A stretch of 64,000 nt of DNA from Streptomyces sp. H39-S7 (GTDB lineage: Bacteria; Actinomycetota; Actinomycetes; Streptomycetales; Streptomycetaceae). The notes under the pieces were generated by a model. It ran no database searches. It worked only from the letters and a program-made list of their open reading frames with translations, and was not told where the DNA came from. The DNA lies in assembly GCF_027158205.1 (NCBI RefSeq), contig NZ_JAPVLU010000003.1, forward strand, positions 124,001 through 188,000. The letters run 5' to 3'. Position 1 is the stretch's first letter; each line of letters begins with the position of its first letter. Positions 48,192 to 56,009 of this stretch are shown here, one piece after another. The translations under genes were made by a program, and so were the position numbers.

Positions 48192-49097
48192 TCAGACTTT
48201 GAAGACGCGCATCGCGGCCGGGAAGATCAGGAACACCAGGAAGCCCGCACAGAGCAACAACTGGGCCACGAGCATGGACTGCGACTTCTCGCCTGCCCCG
48301 CCCTCGATCTCGGCAAGCTCCCGGTGCCGCATGGTCTCCGCGCGCGAGGCGAGCGATTCGCGCACCTTCGCACCGTCGTCGGCGACCAGCCCCAGTGTCA
48401 CCGACAGGTCCTTCAGTTCCTCGACCCCCAGCTCGTCGCCGAGCCGCCCCAGGGCGACCCATTGACTCGTACCGGTGATCCGCGCGTCCGCGAGGGCGTT
48501 GCGTATGCGCAGCAGCGCCCAGCCGTCGCCGATCTCGGCGGCGGCCATGAGCGCCTCCGGCAGGCCGCGGCCGCCGGCGAGGTTCATGGAGACCAGGTCG
48601 AGGTACGCACCGATGACGCGCCGCAGGTCGCGGCGCTTGTCGACGGCGTCGCGCCGTACTTCCAGGTCCGGCAGGAAGAAGAAGAGGCCGCCGAAGAGCA
48701 GCGCCATCCAGAGCGGGATGACCGGGTTGCTGCCGACACCGAGCTGCCAGGCGATCGCGAAGAGGAAGGGGCCGAAGAACACGCCGACCGCGGACAGCAT
48801 CACCTTCGTGGCGAGGAAGTTGTCCCAGCTGCGGTCGAGCACGGCGAGGTCCGCCCGCAGCGAGCGCTGTTCCCAGCCCTGCTGCAGGTAGAAGGCGGAG
48901 ACGCGCTGGCCGATGCGCCCCTTGACGTCGGTGGCGCGGGGCGCGGGACCGCTCGACGGCCCCGCCGCGCGCAGCGCGTCGATCTGCGCGACGGTCGCGA
49001 CGGCGCCACGGCGGTTCGGGATCAGTGCCCGGACGAGGGCGAAGATCCCCAGACCGGCGATGGCGCCGACGGTCACGGTCAGGAAGATGCTGTTCAT
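48192..49097 (-). CDS. tadC: TadC-like inner-membrane platform protein
   Basis: A 301-aa type II secretion F-domain protein. It has an N-terminal hydrophobic segment (FLTVTVGAIAGLGIFALVRA), then hydrophobic pairs in the middle (VMLSAVGVFFGPFLFAIAW, LLFGGLFFFLPDLEVRR), the F-domain (YLDLVSMNLAGGRGLPEALM, LKDLSVTLGLVADDGAKVRE) and a C-terminal segment (LLLCAGFLVFLIFPAAM). It forms the assembly platform with TadB. The ATG at 49097 overlaps the tadB stop as ATGA. Confidence 0.9.
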   Translation of the reverse strand: MNSIFLTVTVGAIAGLGIFALVRALIPNRRGAVATVAQIDALRAAGPSSGPAPRATDVKGRIGQRVSAFYLQQGWEQRSLRADLAVLDRSWDNFLATKVMLSAVGVFFGPFLFAIAWQLGVGSNPVIPLWMALLFGGLFFFLPDLEVRRDAVDKRRDLRRVIGAYLDLVSMNLAGGRGLPEALMAAAEIGDGWALLRIRNALADARITGTSQWVALGRLGDELGVEELKDLSVTLGLVADDGAKVRESLASRAETMRHRELAEIEGGAGEKSQSMLVAQLLLCAGFLVFLIFPAAMRVFKV

Positions 49098-49987
49098 CGG
49101 GCTCCCATCTCCTGTCGCTCGGGTGCGTTCGTCAGGAACCGCTCCGGGGTCTCGATCTTCGAGAGGTTGCGCAGCCACCAGAACCCGGCGGCGAACAGCG
49201 CGCACACGACGCCCAGCACCAGCTGGCCGACGGCCGTCCCGTACGGCTCGACGAAGCTCCGGTTGAAGATCGCCAGCCCCAGGACGAAGGTCACCGACAC
49301 GACGATGACGATCTGCACGCTGCGCCGGGTGCTCGCGCGCTGCGCCATGACGCGCTGCCGCATGTCGACCTCCTCGCGGGCGGATTTGGCGAGGGCGCCG
49401 AGGACCTCGCGCAGACCGGGGCCGCGGAGGCGGGAGTTGAGGATGAGGGCCGCGATGATGATGTCGGCGGAGGCGTCGTTGATCTCGTCGGCGAGGTGTT
49501 GCAGCGCCTCCGGCAGGGGCGTACGCGACCGCAGCCGGTCGACGAGCGCCTCCAGGTGGGCGCGCAGCGCGGGGGCCGCGGCCCGTGCCGAGGCGGGGAT
49601 GGCCTGCTCCAGGCCGACGGCGCCGGCGATGGTGTCACGCAGCGACTCGGTCCAGGCGGCGAGCGCCTCGACGCGCTTCATGGCGGCGCGCTCCTCCGCG
49701 GCGCCGCCGAAGAGGCGGTCCCAGGTGAAGACGAGGATGCCGGTGGCGGCGCCCATCACCATCCACCGGGTCAGCGCCAGGACGACGAGTCCGCCGCCGA
49801 TGGCCAGCGAGCCGCGCGTGGACAGGAAGCGGGCCACCTCGGCGGCGCGCTTGCCGTTGTCCTTGCCGCCCGGCTTGGGCGCCCAGCCGCGCAGCGCGAC
49901 GAAGAACAGCGCGATACCGCCGCCGACGGCCGTGCCGGCCAGCAGTCCGTACAGCACGGGCAGGGAGAACACACCGGTCATCATCAT
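49094..49987 (-). CDS. tadB: TadB-like inner-membrane platform protein
   Basis: A 297-aa type II secretion F-domain protein with two N-terminal hydrophobic regions, the F-domain (WTESLRDTIAGAVGLEQAIP, LADEINDASADIIIAALILN, LRGPGLREVLGALAKSARE) and two C-terminal segments (VQIVIVVSVTFVLGLAIFN, LVLGVVCALFAAGFWWL). The ATG at 49987 is preferred: it overlaps the tadA stop as ATGA and has GGGGG 7 bases upstream. An in-frame GTG at 49993 is possible. Confidence 0.9.
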   Translation of the reverse strand: MMMTGVFSLPVLYGLLAGTAVGGGIALFFVALRGWAPKPGGKDNGKRAAEVARFLSTRGSLAIGGGLVVLALTRWMVMGAATGILVFTWDRLFGGAAEERAAMKRVEALAAWTESLRDTIAGAVGLEQAIPASARAAAPALRAHLEALVDRLRSRTPLPEALQHLADEINDASADIIIAALILNSRLRGPGLREVLGALAKSAREEVDMRQRVMAQRASTRRSVQIVIVVSVTFVLGLAIFNRSFVEPYGTAVGQLVLGVVCALFAAGFWWLRNLSKIETPERFLTNAPERQEMGAR

Positions 49988-51291
49988 CGCCACACCCCCG
50001 AGGGCTGGTAGCCGTTGGCGAGGAGTTCGTCCAGGCAGGACAGGGGCGCGTGCGGGTAGGCCCGCCCGTCCTGGCCCTCCGCGAAGACCTCGCTGGACAG
50101 GACGCGGCCGTCGATGCCGTTGACCTCCCGGATGGACGTGACGACACGGCGCAGGGTGCCGCCGCGTTCGAAGTCGTTGCGCCGCTGCACGAAGACGACG
50201 AAGTCGATGGCGCCCGCGACGAGCATCTGCGACGCCTCGACGGGCAGCCGCTCCTTCGCCTGGAGGGCGTACGTCGAGATGCGGTTGAAGACCTCGGCGG
50301 AGCTGTTGGCGTGGATCGTGGAGAGCGAGCCGTCGTTGCCCTGCGACATCGCGTTGAGCATGGTGACGATCTCGTCGCCGAGCACCTCACCGACGATGAC
50401 GCGGGAGGGGTTCATACGCAGCGACCGCCGGACCAGTTCGGCCATCGAGATCGTGCCCTGGCCCTCGGAGTTGGGCAGCCGCTCCTCGAACGCCACGACG
50501 TTCGGGTGGAGTTCGGGGAACTGGTCGAGCCCGAGTTCCAGCGCCCGTTCGACGGTGATCAGGCGCTCGGTCGGGCCGATGACGTTGGCGAGCGCGCGCA
50601 GCAGCGTCGTCTTCCCGGCGTTGGTGGCGCCCGCGATCATGATGTTCTTGCGGGCGAGCACGGCGGCGCTGAGGAACGAGTGCAGCTCCGGAGTGAGGGT
50701 GTTGTTGCCGACCAGGTCCGAGAGGAACACCTTGCCGAGCCGGGCCCGGCGGATGGAGAGCGCGGGGCGGCGCGTGACGTCCATGACGGCGGACAGACGT
50801 GAGCCGTCCGGCAGCCGCAGGTCGAGCTGCGGGTTGGCCGAGTCGAAGGGGCGCGACGACAGGCCCGAGTACGCGCCGAGCACCTGGATGAGCTCGACGA
50901 GCTCCTCGTCGGACTCGGCCACGGGGTCGGCGCGCAGTTCGCGGCCGTCCGCGTACCCGACGAACACCTGGTCGCAGCCGTTGATGTCGATGTTCTCGAC
51001 CTCGGGGTCGTCGAGCAGCGGCTGCAGCCGTCCGACGCCGAACAGCGCGGCGTGCACGGCCGCCGCGTACGCCTCCTCCGCCTCCGCGTTGGGCGGTGTG
51101 CGGCCGAGGTTGATCTCGGCGCGCGCGTAGTCCTCCAGGATCTGCGCGATGACGGCGCGGGCGAACTGCCGCTCGTCCTCGGGGGACATCGCGGGCACGC
51201 TCGACACCTGGTCGAGGCGGCGCTGCTCGGATATGCGGTCGCCCGCGTCCTGCCGGAACCGCTTGACGAGCTGGTGGTCCATCGCGCTCAT
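49984..51291 (-). CDS. tadA: TadA/CpaF secretion ATPase
   Basis: A 435-aa type II/IV secretion ATPase. It shows Walker A MIAGATNAGKTTLLRALANV, the Asp box region VERALELGLDQFPELHPNVV, the arginine-rich MAELVRRSLRMNPSRVIVGE (Walker B VIVGEVLGDE) and the His box GSLSTIHANSSAEVF. The N-terminal domain holds ENIDINGCDQVFVGYADGRE. It powers pilus assembly from the cytoplasm. The ATG overlaps the tadZ stop as ATGA. Length is normal for the family. Confidence 0.95.
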   Translation of the reverse strand: MSAMDHQLVKRFRQDAGDRISEQRRLDQVSSVPAMSPEDERQFARAVIAQILEDYARAEINLGRTPPNAEAEEAYAAAVHAALFGVGRLQPLLDDPEVENIDINGCDQVFVGYADGRELRADPVAESDEELVELIQVLGAYSGLSSRPFDSANPQLDLRLPDGSRLSAVMDVTRRPALSIRRARLGKVFLSDLVGNNTLTPELHSFLSAAVLARKNIMIAGATNAGKTTLLRALANVIGPTERLITVERALELGLDQFPELHPNVVAFEERLPNSEGQGTISMAELVRRSLRMNPSRVIVGEVLGDEIVTMLNAMSQGNDGSLSTIHANSSAEVFNRISTYALQAKERLPVEASQMLVAGAIDFVVFVQRRNDFERGGTLRRVVTSIREVNGIDGRVLSSEVFAEGQDGRAYPHAPLSCLDELLANGYQPSGVWR

Positions 51292-52088
51292 CGAAGGACC
51301 CCGTACCGGTGCGGCACGTCGGCGGTGATCTGCCGGGCCGACCGGATCAGGAGCGACTTGTCGAGACGTCCGCGGCGGCGGCCGGCCAGCTGCTCGGCAC
51401 CCGCGGGGTCGTGCGCGAGCGTGCCGACGACGCGGGCGGCGATCTGCGACGCGACGAGCATGTCGTTGACCTGGCTGACGATACGGGCGCTCTGTCCCGG
51501 TTCCGCGACCAGCAGCACGCCGATCGGCGGGAATCCGAGCGCGGCCCCGCCGCGCTGCGAACCGTGCAGTTTGGCGGAGAGCGCCGCGGCCCGGTCCCGC
51601 ACCCTGGCGAGCTGCTCGGGCTCGGTCCGGGACACCAGCAGGACGAGCGCGGCGTGCGAGAACAGTTCCAGCGAGGGCGAGTCGGCCCCGATCCGGCCGC
51701 AGTCGGCGAGCACGTCGGCCGCGCCGTTCGGCGACTCGGCGAGCGTCGAGAACGCCCGGCCCAGCGTCGGCCACAGGCCGACCAGGCCGGCCGCCTGCTC
51801 GGACCCGCCGAGCCCGACGACGACGTCCAGGCCGCCGGCCAGCGGCTGCGCGTGGTCCCAGAGCTGTTCCGCGGCGAGCCCGCGGCGGGCTGTCGCGGCC
51901 AGCGACAGCATGCCGGTGTTCGGGTCCAGCACGCCGCCGTGCGCGGCCTGGCTGCGGTAGACGAGGTCCCCGCCGGACGGGTCCGCCTCGACGAGCAGCG
52001 CGCGGCGCGGCCAGACCGCGGCCAGGGCGACGGCCGTCGTCGTCACGCCGGGCGATCCCTTGTCCGCGGCGATCGCGATAAGTGCCAT
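51288..52088 (-). CDS. tadZ: TadZ/CpaE-like ParA-family protein
   Basis: A 266-aa P-loop protein of the MinD/ParA superfamily. The deviant Walker A reads AADKGSPGVTTTAVALAAVW: the signature Lys near the start is kept, but the second Lys (GK-T/S) is Val. Later come LLVEADPSGGDLVYR (Walker A' type) and DVLADCGRIGADSPSLELF. Atypical ATPases of this kind localise the Tad machinery at a cell site. It is encoded 8 bases after the cpaB-like gene and coupled to tadA. Confidence 0.83.
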   Translation of the reverse strand: MALIAIAADKGSPGVTTTAVALAAVWPRRALLVEADPSGGDLVYRSQAAHGGVLDPNTGMLSLAATARRGLAAEQLWDHAQPLAGGLDVVVGLGGSEQAAGLVGLWPTLGRAFSTLAESPNGAADVLADCGRIGADSPSLELFSHAALVLLVSRTEPEQLARVRDRAAALSAKLHGSQRGGAALGFPPIGVLLVAEPGQSARIVSQVNDMLVASQIAARVVGTLAHDPAGAEQLAGRRRGRLDKSLLIRSARQITADVPHRYGVLR

Positions 52089-52096
52089 GGCGGGCC

Positions 52097-52837
52097 TCAG
52101 CCCTTGCTGGCGGGTACGAGCACGAGCGAGACCTCGCCGGCGGACGCCGCCAGCGTCAGCGGGCCGGCGTCACTCTGGTCGACGATGATCGAGTACGAGT
52201 TGCCGCTGCTGCCGAGCGAGTCGCCATCGCCGCTGGGCAAGGTCTTGATCCTGGCGTTGTCGGCGAGCAGCGTGTTCGCACCGCCGCCGGAATTGCCGGA
52301 GTTGCCCGCGGCGGGCTTCGCGGCGTCGTTGCCCACGCGGTAGGCCGCGACCGTGTCGCCGACCTTCAATCCCTCAGGGAACTGCCCGCCCTTGAGGGAG
52401 AGCCCGATGATCGCTTTGCCCGGCTTGAGCTGATTGTCGCCCTCGGTGAGCATCGCCCCGACGAGAACGCTGCCTTTGACGATGTCGGTGACGGCCCGGT
52501 ACTTGCCCAGCAGGTGCTTCTCGCTCCAGGGGACGTAGTCAATACTTGAACCATCGGCGACCTCGACTTCGCGGATCGCGGAATCCTTGATTACCTCTCC
52601 CGCGGCCACGGGCGCCGTGATCTCGATCGCCGAAATACGGTCTCCGGCGCGCATGACCAGCAGGGTCGCACCCAGCGCCCCGACGAGGATGAGCAGAACC
52701 GCCAGCGCGGCCAGCGCCGGCTTCCGCTCCCGCGGCGCGACCGGCAGCCGCTCACCCGTCGGCCCGCCCATCATCGGCCCGGGCACAGACGGCCTACCAC
52801 CGCTGCCACCTGCAGCGGAACGTTCCCTGATCTTCAC
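52097..52837 (-). CDS. CpaB/RcpC-like SAF-domain protein
   Basis: A 246-aa protein. A disordered N-terminus precedes one hydrophobic segment (ALAALAVLLILVGALGATLL). The SAF-like domain follows: IEITAPVAAGEVIKDSAIRE, SEKHLLGKYRAVTDIVKGSV, and a C-terminal strand-rich part. In Tad systems CpaB/RcpC is an envelope component that stabilises the channel. The GTG at 52837 has GGGGG 7 bases upstream. It is the first gene of the Tad operon. Confidence 0.82.
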   Translation of the reverse strand: MKIRERSAAGGSGGRPSVPGPMMGGPTGERLPVAPRERKPALAALAVLLILVGALGATLLVMRAGDRISAIEITAPVAAGEVIKDSAIREVEVADGSSIDYVPWSEKHLLGKYRAVTDIVKGSVLVGAMLTEGDNQLKPGKAIIGLSLKGGQFPEGLKVGDTVAAYRVGNDAAKPAAGNSGNSGGGANTLLADNARIKTLPSGDGDSLGSSGNSYSIIVDQSDAGPLTLAASAGEVSLVLVPASKG

Positions 52838-53172
52838 GTCGATGCCCCCGTCGAGCTGGCGTGCTTGGACTCCCGGCAGCATGGGGAGAGGTCGTCGCGC
52901 TCCGGATGGCGACAGCCCGCAGGCCGGTGTCAAGTCACCGCACGCTATCAGCGCCGCATAAACACCCTCAAGGCGCGTCGTGTGACAGGAGACTCACGAA
53001 TCCGCAACAGGACTGTCCGTGATCATTCAATGAACGACGCCTCCCGCTCAATAATGTGACACCGGCGTGCGGACCCGGTCACAGAACGGGCAGGGTCCCT
53101 ATAACCGCTCAGCCATCACAGGTAGCGTCGAACCTCAACGCTCTGTCCGCGCATCACACGGGGGACCCCATC
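52838..53172. other. Divergent intergenic region upstream of the Tad operon
   Basis: 335 bases without a gene. It must hold the promoters of the Tad operon (minus) and the lipoprotein gene (plus). The part around 52990-53060 is AT-richer than its surroundings and contains the short dyad TCATTCAATGA. No RNA gene is apparent. Confidence 0.5.
52942..52971 (-). promoter_or_regulatory. Candidate promoter of the Tad operon
   Basis: On the minus strand, TTGAGG (52971-52966) and TAGCGT (52947-52942) are separated by 18 bases. This gives a leader of about 100 bases before the cpaB-like start. Sequence match only. Confidence 0.4.
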
Positions 53173-53823
53173 GTGACCCGCAGCACGCCGCCCATCGCCG
53201 CCGCCCTCGTCATGGCCACGGCCCTGGCCCTGACCGCCTGCGGCGGCGACGACAACTCCTCCAAAACCATCCCAGGCGCCCAAACCACCCCCCCAACCCC
53301 AACCGCGACCACCACGACCGCCGCGCCGACGGCTTCAGCGCAGCGCCCGACAATCACCCTTCCGAGCGATGTGAAGGACGTCTTCGAAGGCGGACAGACC
53401 GGCGACCCCGTGAAGGACGCCGTTCTGCTCGACAACGCCGAGGGCATCAAGGCTGTTGACGCGGCGATCGTTGCGGGCAAGGCCACCACACCCGATGTCC
53501 GCTTCTACTACGAGGGCGAAGGCGCCGTCACGATGGCCGAATGGGTCCAGTCCTTCCTCGCGCACAAGAACACCACGACCGGCACCGTCCGCTACTACAA
53601 GCGGGATGTGACGCTGAAGGGCGCCGGCAGCGCGACGCTGATCTACTGCGCGGACGAGAGCAAGGCCTTCAACAAGAGCCGAACGACCGGGAAGATCGCC
53701 GTCACTCCGGTCACCAAGAACTCGTACACCGTCTACAACAGCCGTCTGGAGAAGAACAAGCAGGGCGTCTGGCAGACCATCAAGGTCATTTCCCAGAGGG
53801 GAGCGGCTCAGTGCCAGCCATAG
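53173..53823 (+). CDS. Small secreted lipoprotein, unknown function
   Basis: A 216-aa protein. Signal: TRSTPPIAAALVMATALALTACGG with lipobox ALTAC and Cys at about residue 23, quoted here in two parts as the hydrophobic stretch and lipobox. A Pro/Thr linker follows, then a compact domain (SDVKDVFEGGQTGDPVKDAV, DVRFYYEGEGAVTMAEWVQS, TGTVRYYKRDVTLKGAGS) with Cys in LIYCADES and the C-terminal AQCQP. The domain is a conserved Streptomyces lipoprotein type with no known function. Its stop overlaps the next start by 13 bases, so the two exported proteins are co-made. Confidence 0.72.
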   Translation: MTRSTPPIAAALVMATALALTACGGDDNSSKTIPGAQTTPPTPTATTTTAAPTASAQRPTITLPSDVKDVFEGGQTGDPVKDAVLLDNAEGIKAVDAAIVAGKATTPDVRFYYEGEGAVTMAEWVQSFLAHKNTTTGTVRYYKRDVTLKGAGSATLIYCADESKAFNKSRTTGKIAVTPVTKNSYTVYNSRLEKNKQGVWQTIKVISQRGAAQCQP

Positions 53824-54833
53824 GAAGCCGAGTCCTCAGGCTCGGCACAGTCGCCGCACTGGCCCTCGTCACGGTCCTGCTGCCGGGTACCGCGCACGCC
53901 GACCGCGGCGACCCGCCCCCTCCGGAGGGCGGCAGCAACGGCCAGGACCTGTGGGCCCACGCCGGCGGGGTCTCCTACGACGAGTCGAAAAACGGCAGCG
54001 GCAACACGGTCGGAGCCGTCACTCCAACCGCCGCGTGGAATCCGCCTCCCTGCTGGTACTCGCCGAGATGGACACCCGCGCAGTTCAAGACATACGTGGA
54101 AGCCATCTGGAATGCCGGGTCGACCGGCCCCGAATGGGACGCCACGCAACGGGACCGCTATGAGAAGGGCAACCCGTACACGAACTTCAACCTGGACAAG
54201 ACCGGCAAGGGCGCCTGGTGGACGTCGTACGTCCCGCAAGGAGGCGCGGGCGTCCCTGGCGCACTCGACTGCAACGAGCCCTACTTCTGGGTCGACCAGG
54301 GCGACACTCCGCCGCCGACGATCAAGAACGCCATCACGACCGAGATCCTGGCGGAACTCGCCTACGCGAGGATCCGTGTTCCCGACACGGACATCAGCCT
54401 CAGCCCGGAGACCAAGCAGACGGTCAATCTCGCCACCTGGGCCTGGCTCGACAAGGCCGTCTTCAAGCCGGTCTCGGTCACGGCGACCGCAGACGTCCTC
54501 GGCATCTCCGCCACGACGACCGCCACGCCCGTGAGCCTGCACATCGATCCCGGCACGAAGGACGCGGACTTGTATCCGGCTTCGGGTGACTGCCTGATCA
54601 ACAAGGACGGCAGCGTCGGTACCCCGTACTCGAAGGGTCGGCAGGACAATCCTCCGTGCGGCCTCAACTACCGCCGTGCCTCCACCGGTGGAACCTTCCC
54701 GCTCAGGGCCACCATCACCTGGCAGATCGAGTGGGTAGGCACCGGGCACCCGCAGCCGACGCGACTTTCTGACGGCACGTTCGGCCGCACCACCGATGTG
54801 ACGGTCCAGGAGATCCAGACCATCGTCCGCTGA
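53811..54833 (+). CDS. Secreted protein, unknown function, coupled to the lipoprotein
   Basis: A 340-aa protein with a Sec signal peptide: SRVLRLG, then AALALVTVLLPGTAHA with likely cleavage after AHA. The mature protein is rich in Trp, Pro and Thr. It has Cys in PPPCWYSPRW, ALDCNEPYFW, SGDCLIN and NPPCGLN, suggesting two disulfides, and beta-strand-like sequence (VSVTATADVLGISATTTAT, FPLRATITWQIEWVG). No enzyme motif is recognised. The GTG at 53811 has GAGGGGAG upstream, placing the start inside the lipoprotein gene. An enveloped-exposed partner of the lipoprotein or of the Tad pilus is possible but unproven. Confidence 0.72.
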   Translation: MPAIGSRVLRLGTVAALALVTVLLPGTAHADRGDPPPPEGGSNGQDLWAHAGGVSYDESKNGSGNTVGAVTPTAAWNPPPCWYSPRWTPAQFKTYVEAIWNAGSTGPEWDATQRDRYEKGNPYTNFNLDKTGKGAWWTSYVPQGGAGVPGALDCNEPYFWVDQGDTPPPTIKNAITTEILAELAYARIRVPDTDISLSPETKQTVNLATWAWLDKAVFKPVSVTATADVLGISATTTATPVSLHIDPGTKDADLYPASGDCLINKDGSVGTPYSKGRQDNPPCGLNYRRASTGGTFPLRATITWQIEWVGTGHPQPTRLSDGTFGRTTDVTVQEIQTIVR

Positions 54834-54853
54834 ACCGCGCATTCTTCCGACAC

Positions 54854-55829
54854 CTATCCGATCGGCACCGCCCGGATGTGCGGCGGGGCGCAGCCCTCGT
54901 ACGTCGTCAGGGCCTGGGCGACGTGGCGGATCACGTCCTGCGGGGTGTGGCGGAGTTGGGCGGGTGTGAAGGCCAGGGGGTGGAGGCCGTGGGAGGACAG
55001 GAGGTTGCGGCGGTCCATGGTGCGGTGGCAGCCGGCGGGGCTGAGGTGGTACTCGCGGGAGTCAATCTCCAGGACCACGCCGGTGTCCGGCCAGTAGCCG
55101 TCGGGGGTGGCGAGGAAGGTGCCGTCGGCCAGCAGCAGGGTGGCGTTCCAGAGTGGTTCCGGCAGACCGCCGGTGCGCAGCACTTCGCGGGCCTGGGCCT
55201 TGGAGACGAGCGGACTCCGGCGAGCAGCTCCTGTATGACGGCACGGATCGGGGCGATGCCGCGGGCCGAGGTGCCGAGGATCTCCTCGGTGAGGGCTTCG
55301 ACGGAGCAGCGGCCGCGCTGGACCGCCTCGGCGCAGGCCGCCCGGACCTGCTGGAGATCGGCGCCGAGCCGGGTGGTGTCCACCAGCGCCCGCGGCAGTG
55401 GCGCGGTGGGGAAGCCGGCGACGTTGCGGGGCCGCGGCACCGTGACGAAGTCCCGGCTGCCGGCGTACCGGTTGTAGGGACGAGTACATGCGTCCCCGGC
55501 AGCGGCGGGATGTAGCGCAGGCCGAAGAGCCGTAACGCCTCGGGCCCGGTGAGCATCGCGCCCTCACCCGCGTACAGGAGCGCCGCTCTGACCCGTTGCC
55601 GCGCGGTCGGCGGGCCGTTGTGAAAGAGGTAGGTACGCGGAAGCAGCCGCTGCCACGGACCACCGGGACGGCAGCGGCGGGCAAGGGCCCCGCTGGTCAC
55701 GCCGAGGGCGCGCAGCTGGCAGACGGTCGCGACGCCGTCCTGGCGAAGGTGCGCCAGGGTGCGGCCATCGTGAGGAGAGGTGCGAGCGGTGCGGGGGCGG
55801 GTACGCGGGGAGACTGGGTTCGAGGTCAT
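54854..55829 (-). pseudogene. AbiEi-like/DUF559-like nuclease gene broken by two single-base shifts
   Basis: Three overlapping frames carry consecutive parts of one protein. Codons from 55829 encode an N-terminal winged-helix-like part (LAHLRQDGVATVCQLRALGV). After about 55478 the sense passes to another frame (RYAGSRDFVTVPRPRNVAGF), and after about 55211 to the third frame (LVSKAQAREVLRTGGL, then the nuclease-like PDTGVVLEIDSREYHLS). Each break is explained by one missing base; adding a C to the run at 55477-55479 (minus-strand sense) restores VPYNRYAG. Intact homologues in Streptomyces combine an AbiEi-like N-terminus with a PD-(D/E)xK-like end. Sequencing error in GC-rich runs is an alternative. 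Confidence 0.72.
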
Positions 55830-56009
55830 GCACTGATGATGGCCCGTCCTTCTCTCCTCCCGGATGTGCCTGTGGATAACTTTCTGTGGACCAACCTTCC
55901 GACTGCCCTACCAGCGGCGCAGCGCACTCGTACCCCCGGCGCGGCTGCCGCTGGGGCTCGTGGGGCGGATATCGTCCGTATGACTTAATCGGAGCCCCGG
56001 AGGACGATC

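Noticed and set aside
47841..50123. 760-codon open frame on the plus strand
   Set aside because: Antisense to flp, tadC and tadB, which have clear family motifs and coupled starts.
55438..55829. Separate small genes for the three frames of the nuclease-like locus
   Set aside because: The three pieces join into one continuous family-like protein when two single bases are added, so one broken gene is more likely than three genes.
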